From Caldifarciminota bacterium (GTDB taxonomy: Bacteria; Hydrothermota; Tepidihabitantia; SM23-42), in contig JALVOT010000009.1 of assembly GCA_027026255.1 (NCBI GenBank), forward strand, positions 27,833 to 91,832: 64,000 nt of DNA. Reading direction: 5' to 3'. The notes beneath the pieces were generated by a model. It ran no database searches. It was given only the letters and a program-made list of their open reading frames with translations, and was not told where the DNA came from. Positions 37,911-47,569 of the stretch are shown piece by piece (positions within the stretch are counted from its first letter, which is position 1; every line of letters starts with the position of its first letter). A program made the position numbers and the translations under genes.

Positions 37911-37938
37911 AATATAACGCAAAAACCGATGATGTCAA
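37911..37938 (-). promoter_or_regulatory. Promoter for DUF1343 operon (predicted leaderless)
   Basis: TTGACA (37933-37938), N16, TATATT (37911-37916), 5 nt, ATG. Confidence 0.75.
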
Positions 37939-38021
37939 TGCTCCGCTATTAATATGGAGCGGTCCGAAAAAACACAGGGGATGGTGGAGAAACAGGGCAG
38001 GAAGGAAAGATGATAGAACCC

Positions 38022-38049
38022 TTGACTTGGTTTGATTTTTTTGTAGAAT
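38022..38049 (+). promoter_or_regulatory. Promoter for BFD-lipB-lipA operon (predicted leaderless)
   Basis: TTGACT (38022-38027), N16, TAGAAT (38044-38049), 5 nt, ATG. Confidence 0.75.
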
Positions 38050-38054
38050 AGGGT

Positions 38055-38309
38055 ATGAAGATTGTCTGTCGGTGTGAGGACAGAACCGAAGAGGAGATCA
38101 TCCAGAAGATTAAACAGGGCTATAAGACAATGGATGATCTGAAACGGATTATTCGGGTGACAATGGGCCGTTGTCAGGGACGGGGATGTCGTCGAATCAT
38201 CGCCCGAATCCTTGCCCGGGAACTGGGCGTGCCCGTTGAGGCGATAAAACAGCCCACATTTCGGCCGCCTACAAAGCCGGTGCCGATCAGTGCAGCCGAA
38301 GAGAAATAA
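38055..38309 (+). CDS. BFD-like [2Fe-2S] protein
   Basis: KIVCRCEDRTEEEIIQKIKQGYKTMDDLKRIIRVTMGRCQGRGCRR. Confidence 0.85.
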   Translation: MKIVCRCEDRTEEEIIQKIKQGYKTMDDLKRIIRVTMGRCQGRGCRRIIARILARELGVPVEAIKQPTFRPPTKPVPISAAEEK

Positions 38310-38994
38310 TCAATTTTATAATGCTGCACAGTTGAATATTCTTGATCTGGGAACGAAAGATTATAAAGAGGTCTGGAAACTTCAATTAAACCTTCATAAT
38401 AGCCGGGTCAAAGGTTTGATACCTGATACATTAATCCTGGTCGAACATAACCCGGTAATTACCATCGGAAAAAGCGGTGCGCGGGAAAATCTTCTTGTTT
38501 CTACACAAGAACTGGAAAATATGGGGATAGAGTTTTATCGGGTGGAGCGGGGTGGTGATGCTACATTTCATGGTCCTGGTCAGATTGTCGGTTACCCCGT
38601 ATTCGATATTAAGAATGGACTGGCTGGTATAAGACCGTTTATTGAAAGGATAGAAGGGGTGATAATCAGGGTATTGGAGGATTTCGGAATTTCTGCAAAG
38701 CGGCGTGAGAAGATGATCGGGGTATGGACCGATTACGGTAAGATCTGCTCAATCGGTATTGCGGTAAGGCGCTGGGTGAGTTTTCACGGTTTCGCCCTGA
38801 ATGTCAACACAGATTTGAAATATTTTGGATATATCAACCCCTGTGGATTCAGACAATTGCGGATGACCTCGATGGCAGAAATTTTGAAAGAACGAGTTGA
38901 CCTCTCCCGGGTGAAACAGAGTATTGCAGACCATTTTGTCGGTTTATTTAAAAAGAGTGGGTTTAAACAAATATGCCTGGAAGAAATTATCTGA
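38290..38994 (+). CDS. lipB: Lipoyl(octanoyl) transferase
   Basis: VEHNPVITIGKSG...VERGGDATFHGPGQIVGYPVFD...KICSIGIAVRRWVSFHGFALNVN. Confidence 0.96.
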   Translation: MQPKRNNQFYNAAQLNILDLGTKDYKEVWKLQLNLHNSRVKGLIPDTLILVEHNPVITIGKSGARENLLVSTQELENMGIEFYRVERGGDATFHGPGQIVGYPVFDIKNGLAGIRPFIERIEGVIIRVLEDFGISAKRREKMIGVWTDYGKICSIGIAVRRWVSFHGFALNVNTDLKYFGYINPCGFRQLRMTSMAEILKERVDLSRVKQSIADHFVGLFKKSGFKQICLEEII

Positions 38995-39839
38995 AAAAGC
39001 CGGATTGGCTTAAGATAAAGATTCCTTCGGGTGGTGAATTTAGAGCGGTTTATGAAATTTTAAGGTCCTATCACCTTTCTACAGTATGTGAAGAGGCGAG
39101 GTGCCCGAATATAAATGAGTGCTGGAATAAAAAGAGTGCAACAATTATGATTCTGGGTAAAATCTGCACCCGTGCCTGCAGGTTCTGCGCGGTGAAGACC
39201 GGCAATCCCAGAGCCGGGATAGACCCGGATGAACCAGACAATGCCGCGGAGGTTGTCAGGAGGTTGGGGCTTAAGTATCTTGTAATAACCTCGGTTGATC
39301 GGGATGACCTTTCTGATTCCGGCAGCGGCCAGTATGCGCAGACGATTCGCTCAATAAAAGAAAAAAATCCGAAAACCACCATCGAGGCTTTGATACCGGA
39401 TTTTTCCGGGGTTGAATCATTTATAAGAAAGGTTGTGGATGCCGGACCCAGGGTAATCGGCCATAATATAGAGACCGTGCAGAGGCTTACCCCTTTGATT
39501 CGTGACCCCAGATGCGGTTATGAGCAGTCCTTAGATGTTTTAAAAATTATTAAGAGGCTGAATAGAAAAATATACACCAAGAGTGGAATTATGCTTGGTC
39601 TGGGTGAAGAAAGGGAAGAGATTATTCATACCTTAAAGGAGCTTAAAGACGCCGGGGTTGATATTGTTACAATCGGCCAGTATCTTCAGCCCACCCGGCG
39701 CCATTATCCGGTTCAGAAATACTACACACCTGAAGAATTTGAATTCTATAAAAAAGTTGCGCAGGATATGGGGATAGATTATGTTGTCTCCGGACCCCTG
39801 GTCCGTTCATCCTACCACGCCGAAGAAATCCCGGGATAA
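38973..39839 (+). CDS. lipA: Lipoyl synthase (radical SAM)
   Basis: CEEARCPNINECWNKKSATIMILGKICTRACRFCAV. Confidence 0.97.
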   Translation: MPGRNYLKKPDWLKIKIPSGGEFRAVYEILRSYHLSTVCEEARCPNINECWNKKSATIMILGKICTRACRFCAVKTGNPRAGIDPDEPDNAAEVVRRLGLKYLVITSVDRDDLSDSGSGQYAQTIRSIKEKNPKTTIEALIPDFSGVESFIRKVVDAGPRVIGHNIETVQRLTPLIRDPRCGYEQSLDVLKIIKRLNRKIYTKSGIMLGLGEEREEIIHTLKELKDAGVDIVTIGQYLQPTRRHYPVQKYYTPEEFEFYKKVAQDMGIDYVVSGPLVRSSYHAEEIPG

Positions 39840-39841
39840 TT

Positions 39842-40639
39842 TTAGTAAGACAACAATTTATTCAATTCGTAGTGTTTGCCGTCCTCGGCTGCAAGCACGG
39901 TTATGCCGGTTTTCTTTTTTAACGCACGGGCGATATTCCAGGGTCCGGCCCGAAGCATTGTCATTCCGAAATGGGTGATGATTGCAACGCGGGGTTTAAT
40001 GCTTTTGATGATCTCGGCACACTCGGGCACGGCAAGGTGGTCGATTTCAGAGGGTTCGAGTTTAATAAGATTGATAATCATAATATCCGCCTGATATACA
40101 TCAATCAGTTCCGGAAAATATTTTGTGTCGGTTATATATGATACTGTGGTATTTTTGTAGTAAAGTTTAAAACCATAAGTTTCGACCCGATGTTGATGTC
40201 GAATCGGAAAGGTAAAGCGCAGTTCACCGATTTTGAATTCAAGCCCTTCTTTTATGTAGATAATCTGATTGAGAAAATCGAGCAGATAATTGAATATCAC
40301 CCCACCTGCACCGAAGGCATCGCGCGGGGCGAGTAAGATTCCGTTTTTATTGAAGCCTCCCTTGGTCATCACATCCAGGTAGACATTTATATCAGCCGAA
40401 TGGTCAATATGCTTATGGGAGAGGATTATGGCATCAATCTTTTCGGCATTAAATTCCGGCAGATAGGAAAGGAGGCGGAGATATGAACCCGGGCCCGGGT
40501 CAACAAGCACATTCTTCCCGCCCAGACGAAAAAAGATACCACCGGTCGCACGCAGTTGTTTGGCGATAACATATCTTGCCCCACCGGTTCCCAGGAAGAT
40601 AATTTCATCGCTTTGCGGTTTTGTTTTCTTTCTACTCAT
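39842..40639 (-). CDS. MBL-fold metallohydrolase
   Basis: FLGTGGARYVIAKQLRATGGIFFRLGGKNVLVDPGPGSYLRLL...ILSHKHIDHSADINVYL. Confidence 0.93.
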   Translation of the reverse strand: MSRKKTKPQSDEIIFLGTGGARYVIAKQLRATGGIFFRLGGKNVLVDPGPGSYLRLLSYLPEFNAEKIDAIILSHKHIDHSADINVYLDVMTKGGFNKNGILLAPRDAFGAGGVIFNYLLDFLNQIIYIKEGLEFKIGELRFTFPIRHQHRVETYGFKLYYKNTTVSYITDTKYFPELIDVYQADIMIINLIKLEPSEIDHLAVPECAEIIKSIKPRVAIITHFGMTMLRAGPWNIARALKKKTGITVLAAEDGKHYELNKLLSY

Positions 40640-40663
40640 CGGTTTCCCGGTCGTATTCGGTCG

Positions 40664-41725
40664 TTAATTCGCCCCGGGGTTATTCAGTCTATTCCTGATA
40701 TACTCAGCCCGACGAATATCCCTTTCGTGTTCTTCAAGGACCATACCATAATAGAGTTGAATATTTGCCGGTCTTGAGACGATTAAAAGTTCATTTACAA
40801 GGTCTAATGAGATGTCCTTGATAATACCCATACCAATGCCGAACCTCAATGCAGAAAGCAGATTCAGGACCTCATCACTACTGATAATCCGGGCTGACTT
40901 CAGTACCCCAAGACTGCGGAATACCTTATCTTCAAATTCATAATGTGCCTTTTTAAGGATTACATCCCGTGCCTTCAGTTCAATGTCGATTATCATATGG
41001 ATGAGTTTTCTAATCTGCTCAATCAGGTCTTCTTCTTTTAGACCCAGGGTATATTGATTGGAAATTTGAAAGAGGCTTCCTTTTATTTCGCTGCCTTCAC
41101 CGTAGATTCCCCTTACCGCTATACCAATCTGGAGCGCTCCCTTTAGGACCTTATCCACCTCATTGGTGAAGACCAGACCGGGTAGATGGAGGATAACCGA
41201 GGCGCGTAATCCCGTTCCCAGGTTGGTCGGGCAGGAGGTTAAAAATCCATAATTTTCATTGAAGGCATAGCCCAGTTCATCGCCGAAAACCTCTTCAACA
41301 TCAAAGACTTTTTCAGATAGATTGATCAGGTTCAGTCCTCCAGAAAGCCCCTGGATTCTGAGGTGGTCTTCTTCATTAATCATCACCGAGATATTTCTTT
41401 TGTCATTGATAAATACCCCGGTCGGGCTGTCCTTTTTGATAAAACCGGGTGAGATCAGATGGCATTCCAATAAAGATTCTTTTTCTAAGGGAGTCAATTT
41501 TTTAATCTCATAGAATTTACCCTGCAGCCTCTGTTTTATTGCGGACTGAGTAAGTTCGAGCAGGTGCCGGGCATCCTTGTTTTTCATCTTCATCTCAAAT
41601 GGAATGGTATCGATGTTTCGGGCAAGTCTGATACGCGAGGAGACAACGATTTCCGGATGTTCACCCTGATTTTCTTTATTTGCCGGGGTGAGCCATCTGA
41701 TATTATCCAATATCTTCAACGCCAT
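40664..41725 (-). CDS. mcsB: Protein arginine kinase McsB-like
   Basis: EIVVSSRIRLARNIDTIPF...MINEEDHLRIQ...GYLTSCP-like FLTSCPTNLGTGLRASVILHLPGL. Confidence 0.95.
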   Translation of the reverse strand: MALKILDNIRWLTPANKENQGEHPEIVVSSRIRLARNIDTIPFEMKMKNKDARHLLELTQSAIKQRLQGKFYEIKKLTPLEKESLLECHLISPGFIKKDSPTGVFINDKRNISVMINEEDHLRIQGLSGGLNLINLSEKVFDVEEVFGDELGYAFNENYGFLTSCPTNLGTGLRASVILHLPGLVFTNEVDKVLKGALQIGIAVRGIYGEGSEIKGSLFQISNQYTLGLKEEDLIEQIRKLIHMIIDIELKARDVILKKAHYEFEDKVFRSLGVLKSARIISSDEVLNLLSALRFGIGMGIIKDISLDLVNELLIVSRPANIQLYYGMVLEEHERDIRRAEYIRNRLNNPGAN

Positions 41726-42179
41726 AATCTTTCAACCGATCCCGGATTCGGGCTGCCTCTTCATAGGCTTCCTGTTCCAGTGCCTTTTTCAATTCTTTAC
41801 GCAGCCAGTAGATTTCAATGCTCCGTTTCCTTCCTGATGCAGATTTTCTTCCGATATGTTTATCACTGTGGTGAATCTTCTTAATCAATTCTTTGATATG
41901 CGGGTCAAATGCATTTATACAGTGACTGCATCCAAATCTTCCACTCCTTTTGAATTCGGCAAGGGAGAGGTAGCAGACCGGACATATAATCTCGGCATCC
42001 CGGGCATCTTTTTCCTTGAGCAGTTTATGCATAACCTCCAGGGGCGACATCTTTTTGGTCGAAATGAGCCCCCTCTTTGCTGCACACTGCTCACAGAGGT
42101 GCAGTTCCACGGTTCGGTCCGGCAGGACCTCTTTAAAGAAGATCGTTGCCGGATGCTTTTTGCAATCATCACAGAGCAT
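41703..42179 (-). CDS. mcsA: McsA-like zinc-binding UVR-motif protein
   Basis: MLCDDCKKHPATIFFKE...LCEQCA...CPVC...CSHC; UVR motif WLRKELKKALEQEAYEEAARIRDRLKD. Confidence 0.93.
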   Translation of the reverse strand: MLCDDCKKHPATIFFKEVLPDRTVELHLCEQCAAKRGLISTKKMSPLEVMHKLLKEKDARDAEIICPVCYLSLAEFKRSGRFGCSHCINAFDPHIKELIKKIHHSDKHIGRKSASGRKRSIEIYWLRKELKKALEQEAYEEAARIRDRLKDYGVEDIG

Positions 42180-42846
42180 ATAATCTTCCTTCCTTTAATT
42201 TATAGGCCTGGTTTACTACTCGAGCAATCTCAAGTGCATGGGTCACCAGAACAATGGTTCGGCCTTCATTTTTTAGATTAATAAAGACTTCCAATAGTTT
42301 ATTGGTATTTTCCTCATCAAGGTTGCCGCTCGGTTCATCCGCAAGCAACAATAATGGGTCGTTGATCAGGGCCCGGGCGATTGCCACCCTCTGTTTTTCA
42401 CCTCCAGATAGTTCATCAGGCAGCCGATTTTTTTTATCCGCCATCCCGAATTTTTCCAGCAGCATCAATGCCCGGGTATATGCCTGTTTCTGGGTTGTGC
42501 CGTTTATTAACGCCGGCATTGCGATATTTTCCAGGCAGGAAAATTCACCGAGCAGATGGTGGAATTGGAAGACAAATCCAATCTTCTGATTGCGAATCTC
42601 CGATAATTTGTTATCATTATATGAAAAAAGGTCGATGGAATCAAAATAGACCTTTCCCTGGGTGGGTCGGTCTATACTTCCTAAGATATTGAGCAGGGTC
42701 GATTTTCCACTACCGGATGGTCCTAAGATAACGATAAAACTTCCCTTTTTGACCTCAAGGTTGATTCCCTTCAGGACCTCAATCGTCTCCTGCTTCAGAA
42801 AATATGTTTTGATTAAATTTTCGGTTTTTAAGATAAGCTCACTCAT
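42169..42846 (-). CDS. lolD: ABC transporter ATPase, LolD-like
   Basis: GPSGSGKSTLLNILGSIDRPTQGKV...LSGGEKQRVAIARAL...LLADEPSGNLD. Confidence 0.93.
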   Translation of the reverse strand: MSELILKTENLIKTYFLKQETIEVLKGINLEVKKGSFIVILGPSGSGKSTLLNILGSIDRPTQGKVYFDSIDLFSYNDNKLSEIRNQKIGFVFQFHHLLGEFSCLENIAMPALINGTTQKQAYTRALMLLEKFGMADKKNRLPDELSGGEKQRVAIARALINDPLLLLADEPSGNLDEENTNKLLEVFINLKNEGRTIVLVTHALEIARVVNQAYKLKEGRLYAL

Positions 42847-44038
42847 TTCTTAAGGCGTCAACGGTAAAGAGCCGGGTCGCCCTTTTGGCTGGATAGATGG
42901 TAGCCAGGAATGTTATTATGATTGCAGCTAAGGCGGTTATCATAAAATCGCCTGCCGACATCTCAACCGGCAGGGTTTCGATAAAATAGATATCACCGGG
43001 CAGGGTTATCTGATAATTGTCAAGTGCAGTGCAGGCAAGAAATGCAAATAAAAGGCCGAGGATTGTCCCCATAATTCCAATCATAGTTCCGTGGTAGATG
43101 AATATCTTCATAATACGCGATGAGGTGAATCCAAAAGAGCGGAGAATGCCGATCTCCTTTGTCTTTTTCTTCACCATATTGACCAAGGTGCCGACGATAT
43201 TGAATCCTGCGACCACGATAATCAGGGTTAAGACGATGAATGTAATGATTTTTTCCATCTTCAAGGCAGCAAATATTGCATGATTTGATTCTATCCAGTT
43301 CTGGGCACGATACGGGTAACCTAATTCCTTTTCAATTTTTTTTGAATATCTCGGCACATTATAGATATCCGAGACCTTTATCTCAATTCCACTGACCTGT
43401 CCCTTCATTCTGAAAAGAGACTGGACATCTTTTAAATCCATATAGACCATTGTGGCATCATAGTCATAATAACCGAGATTGAAGATCCCCTTTAAAAGAA
43501 TCTTTTTTGCCCGGGGTAAAAATCCCGGTTGTTCTCCAAAGGGCAGGGCGATGATTAATGTATCACCGACCTGAGCCTGAAGGGTTCGTGCCAGTTCGAC
43601 TCCAATCACACAACCCTGGTTCAGGTCAAAACTGCCTTCCTGAATCTTTACCGGCACATCGGTTATCTTTTTTTCCTGATCGGCAATGACCCCTTTGATA
43701 ATTATCCCGTCCATCCGTTCTTTATTTTTGATTATAGATTTTTGAATCATAAATGGGGCAGAGGCCTTGATAAAAGAGAATTTCTTCAGCTTCTTTTCAA
43801 TGTCCCGGTATTTTACCAGGGGCTCATTAAAGTATCGGCGCACTATAATGTGCGGGGTTCCGGCCAGAATGCGGCGTTTCAATTCATTCTGAAAACCGTT
43901 CATCATTGAAAGGGCAATCAGGATTGCGGCGACACCGACAAAGACGCCGCCGATGGCGATGGTTGTGGAGAGCGAAAAGAACTTTCGATTTCTGGATAAA
44001 AGATACCTGCGGGCAATGTAGTATTCGGTGTTCATCAA
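42839..44038 (-). CDS. Lipoprotein-releasing ABC permease, LolC/LolE-like
   Basis: IARRYLLSRNRKFFSLSTTIAIGGVFVGVAAILIALSMMNGFQNELKRRILAGTPHI. Confidence 0.95.
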   Translation of the reverse strand: MMNTEYYIARRYLLSRNRKFFSLSTTIAIGGVFVGVAAILIALSMMNGFQNELKRRILAGTPHIIVRRYFNEPLVKYRDIEKKLKKFSFIKASAPFMIQKSIIKNKERMDGIIIKGVIADQEKKITDVPVKIQEGSFDLNQGCVIGVELARTLQAQVGDTLIIALPFGEQPGFLPRAKKILLKGIFNLGYYDYDATMVYMDLKDVQSLFRMKGQVSGIEIKVSDIYNVPRYSKKIEKELGYPYRAQNWIESNHAIFAALKMEKIITFIVLTLIIVVAGFNIVGTLVNMVKKKTKEIGILRSFGFTSSRIMKIFIYHGTMIGIMGTILGLLFAFLACTALDNYQITLPGDIYFIETLPVEMSAGDFMITALAAIIITFLATIYPAKRATRLFTVDALRNE

Positions 44039-45459
44039 TCCTTTCTTAACTGGGGGAAGAGGATGACATCACGGATTGATGGTTGTCCAAACAGGACCAT
44101 ACAGAGTCGGTCGATGCCGATTCCCAGTCCGCCGGTGGGCGGCATTCCATATTCTAATGCCTCGATGAAGTCTTCGTCGATTTCCCTGATTCCCTCTTCA
44201 TGCTGGGCAAGTTGTGCCTCAAATCTGCGCCGCTGTTCAATCGGGTTATTCAATTCTGAAAATGCATTGGCAAGTTCCAGACCGAATATTACCAGTTCAA
44301 ACCTTTCTACAAGTCGCTTGTCTTTGCGGTGCTCCTTGGCCAGGGGTGAAATCAATTTTGGATAATCAGTGATAAATGTCGGTTCAATAATCTCTTTCTG
44401 GACCAGCGCGCTGAAGATTTTGTCAATCTTACTGCCCGGTGATAGCCCCTTGTAGTCAATTTTTAATTCCTTACACAAATTGTCAATCTGTTCTGGAGAG
44501 GCATTTAGTATATCAAAACCAACTTTTTTGTTCAGCGTATCTATGTAACTTATCCTTTTAAACGGTTTTTTTATCTCGGTTTCATTATCGCCAAATTTTA
44601 TTGTTGATGAAGCAAGGAGGTTATCAACGAGGAACTGAAACAGTTCCTCGACCAGTTCCATCATTCCTTCATAGTCGGTATATGCCTCATAGGCCTCAAT
44701 CATTGTGAATTCCGGATTGTGGAATCGGTCCAGTCCTTCATTGCGGAAATCCCGACAGATTTCATAGACCTTTTCATACCCGCCGACAATGAGTCTTTTG
44801 AGATAAAGTTCATCAGCAATTCTCAGATACATCTCCTGTTGTAAGGCATTGTAGAATGTTTTGAATGGTTGTGCGGCTGCGCCGCCATAGATGGGTTGTA
44901 AAATCGGGGTTTCCACCTCTAAAAAACCCTTCTGATTCAAAAATTGCCGTATGAAATTTACCAGGGCGGTCCGTTTTTTGAAGAATTCCCGCACCTCGGG
45001 ATTGGCAATGAGGTCAAGATAGCGTTTGCGATATTTGAGTTCAATATCCTTTAATCCGTGCCATTTTTCCGGTAAGGGTCGGAGCGATTTTGAGAGCATC
45101 GAAAACTCATCCACGAGGACGGTAATCTCTCCGGTGCGGGTCTTAAAGACCGTGCCTTTGATACCGATAAAATCGCCGAGGTCAAAAAGTTTAAATAATT
45201 CAAATTTTTCATTCAATCGGTCCCGGCGCAGATATATCTGGAGCTGGGTGTTTTCATCACTCAGGGTGGCGAATGCCGTCTTGCCGTGACCCCGGATGGT
45301 GAGGATTCGTCCTGCGGTTGTGACTACGGTTTCACTCTGATTCAGTTTTTCAAAGTTTTCTTTGATTTCAGAAAAATTATGGGTCTTCTCAAATTTATAG
45401 GGGTAGGGATTGATTCCCTTTTCCCTTAAATCTTTCAGTTTGCGCAATCTCTCTTCCAT
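44035..45459 (-). CDS. lysS: Lysyl-tRNA synthetase (class II)
   Basis: MEERLRKLKDLREKGINPYPYKF...RKRYLDLIANPEVREFFKKR...FRNEGLDRFHNPEFTMIEAYEAYTDY...GLGIGIDRL. Start reset to 45459. Confidence 0.97.
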   Translation of the reverse strand: MEERLRKLKDLREKGINPYPYKFEKTHNFSEIKENFEKLNQSETVVTTAGRILTIRGHGKTAFATLSDENTQLQIYLRRDRLNEKFELFKLFDLGDFIGIKGTVFKTRTGEITVLVDEFSMLSKSLRPLPEKWHGLKDIELKYRKRYLDLIANPEVREFFKKRTALVNFIRQFLNQKGFLEVETPILQPIYGGAAAQPFKTFYNALQQEMYLRIADELYLKRLIVGGYEKVYEICRDFRNEGLDRFHNPEFTMIEAYEAYTDYEGMMELVEELFQFLVDNLLASSTIKFGDNETEIKKPFKRISYIDTLNKKVGFDILNASPEQIDNLCKELKIDYKGLSPGSKIDKIFSALVQKEIIEPTFITDYPKLISPLAKEHRKDKRLVERFELVIFGLELANAFSELNNPIEQRRRFEAQLAQHEEGIREIDEDFIEALEYGMPPTGGLGIGIDRLCMVLFGQPSIRDVILFPQLRKD

Positions 45460-45465
45460 ATTGAG

Positions 45466-45494
45466 ATGATACACAAAAATAGATAAAAAGTCAA
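45466..45494 (-). promoter_or_regulatory. Promoter for lysS operon (predicted leaderless)
   Basis: TTGACT (45489-45494), N17, TATCAT (45466-45471), 6 nt, ATG. Confidence 0.7.
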
Positions 45495-45686
45495 GTTTTG
45501 TCTGCTGAGTTGTGGAAAAAAGACCTGACTTTTTGCTTTTCTCGGCTATTATCATTTAATGCCAAACAAGAGGAAAACCTTGCCGGGTGATAGATGTATT
45601 CTGAGATATTGGCGGCGAATTGAGAGAAGAGATAGACAGAAAATTTTCTCGACTCAGATAAAAATGCAGATTTTAAGTGATTACAT

Positions 45687-46775
45687 TTAATGAATCAAAA
45701 GGCTGAAACCGGCACCGGCCAAGATTAATAGAATCGGTTCAATACGGAAAAAGATAAGCAAGAGCAGGGCGCCGATTCCAAATAGAGCGTAGTAGATATT
45801 GGTCCAGTTTGTCAGGATGAACAAAATCCCGGTGGAGAGCAGCACGGCAACCACGGCCGATTTTATGCCGTTAAAAAAAGATGTTACATAGGGATTTTTA
45901 TTTATCTTCTTATAGAGCTTTGCCAGCAGCACGAGCATAATAAATGAAGGCAGGAATATGCCGATTGTTGCAATCAGGGCGCCGAAAACGCCCATCACCT
46001 TGAAGCCAACGAATGTTGCGGTAATTGCAATCGGTCCTGGAGTCATCTGGCCTAATGCTACACCATCAAGAAATTCCTCAGGACTGAGCCAGGACCTTAT
46101 GGTGCATACTTCATTTTTTATAAAGGGGATGGCGGCATATCCGCCCCCAAATATCACCGCACCAATCTTTAAAAATATTGCAAAAAGTTCTAACGCCTTT
46201 TTAAGGTCGAATATCAATAGAGGGATTGATAAGAATAAGGGATTGAATAGTTTTATGTTATCGAGCAAGACCATAAAGCCTCCGCACACCAGGACGGTAA
46301 GCACGGGGTCGAATTTTAAAAGAAAAAGGATGAAGGCAATACCAAAAACTATAAAACCCTTTACACCCTTAAGCAGCACCCTGCCCATATCATAAGCTGC
46401 CCAGAGGATGATTGCGGTCATTACGGCGCCGATTCCCCTGAAGATTAAATCTACCCCGGGCAGGCTGTGATAGTTCAGATAGAACCAGGAGAGGAGTATC
46501 ATTAATAGAAAAGATGGTAATAATAGAGACGCCCCGGCAACAGCCGCTCCCTTAAAGCCGAACAGGTGATAGCCGATGTATTCACAGTAGTTCGGCACAA
46601 ACGGCCCGGGCAGCATCTGTCCCATCGCCACCGCATTGGCAAGTTCTTTATCATCGATGAATCTTTTCTTTTTTACACATTCATTACGCAGGATTGCAAG
46701 CATACCAAGACCACCGCCAAAACCAAAGATGCCTATCTTCAAGAGGCTCAGGGAAAGTTTTTTTAATGATTTCAT
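45687..46775 (-). CDS. chrA: ChrA-family chromate transporter (two-domain)
   Basis: GIFGFGGGLGMLAILRNECVKKKRFIDDKELANAVAMGQMLPGPFVPNYCEYIGY...ALGQMTPGPIAITATFVG. Confidence 0.95.
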   Translation of the reverse strand: MKSLKKLSLSLLKIGIFGFGGGLGMLAILRNECVKKKRFIDDKELANAVAMGQMLPGPFVPNYCEYIGYHLFGFKGAAVAGASLLLPSFLLMILLSWFYLNYHSLPGVDLIFRGIGAVMTAIILWAAYDMGRVLLKGVKGFIVFGIAFILFLLKFDPVLTVLVCGGFMVLLDNIKLFNPLFLSIPLLIFDLKKALELFAIFLKIGAVIFGGGYAAIPFIKNEVCTIRSWLSPEEFLDGVALGQMTPGPIAITATFVGFKVMGVFGALIATIGIFLPSFIMLVLLAKLYKKINKNPYVTSFFNGIKSAVVAVLLSTGILFILTNWTNIYYALFGIGALLLLIFFRIEPILLILAGAGFSLLIH

Positions 46776-47569
46776 CAGGGGTTGAGACTTCCGCTCCGGT
46801 AACCGGCCAGGTCAAGGGTTGTAAATCGATAGCCCAATCTTTTAAAGTAACGGATAATCCGTTTGCGGAATTTTATGAATTTCATCGCCTGTGTCATATC
46901 GATTTCAATTCGGGCTAATGGATAATGGTCTCGCACCCGGAGTGGTCCAGAAATAAATTTTCTCAGATACCTTTCGGCAAGGGCAACCCGCTGTAAATTT
47001 TCTTTATTGATTTTTGTGCCGTAAGGGATACGCGAAGCAAGGCAGGCCATTGAAGGCTGATTCCAGTTAGGGAGTTTGAGCCTTTTCGCCAATTTTTTTA
47101 TTTCACTTTTTTTGAGCCCGGCCGTAATAAGCGGGGAATCAATTTTTAGTTTGTGCAGCGCCTTGATGCCGGGCCGGTAATCCTTAAGGTCGTCTCTATT
47201 ACTTCCTTCAATAACCGAATAACCATATCGCCGGGCGATTGCCTTGAGTTTTTTGAAGCGCTGCAATTTACAATAGTAGCAGCGCAGGACAGTATTATTG
47301 GAAAAATTTTTATCAGCCAATTCATTGGTCCTGATGATGATGTGCCGGCATTTCAGGGCGCGGGCAATCTTTTTTGAGAGTCTTGTCTCTTCTTCAGAAT
47401 AGGTTTCAGAGCGGACGGTAACTGCAATTACCTTTTTTTTCAGGACCTCCTTTGCCGCCCATAAAAGCAGACTTGAGTCAACCCCTCCTGAGAATGCTAC
47501 AACAACTCCGGGGTAGTTCTTAAGGATTGCTTTTAATTTCTTTAATTTAGTTAAAGGCGCTGATGCCAA
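46775..47569 (-). CDS. larE: ATP-dependent sacrificial sulfur transferase LarE-like
   Basis: VVVAFSGGVDSSLLLWAAKEVL...RCYYCKLQRFKKLK...EGSNRDDLKDYRPG...PSMACLASRIPYG. Confidence 0.92.
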   Translation of the reverse strand: MASAPLTKLKKLKAILKNYPGVVVAFSGGVDSSLLLWAAKEVLKKKVIAVTVRSETYSEEETRLSKKIARALKCRHIIIRTNELADKNFSNNTVLRCYYCKLQRFKKLKAIARRYGYSVIEGSNRDDLKDYRPGIKALHKLKIDSPLITAGLKKSEIKKLAKRLKLPNWNQPSMACLASRIPYGTKINKENLQRVALAERYLRKFISGPLRVRDHYPLARIEIDMTQAMKFIKFRKRIIRYFKRLGYRFTTLDLAGYRSGSLNP

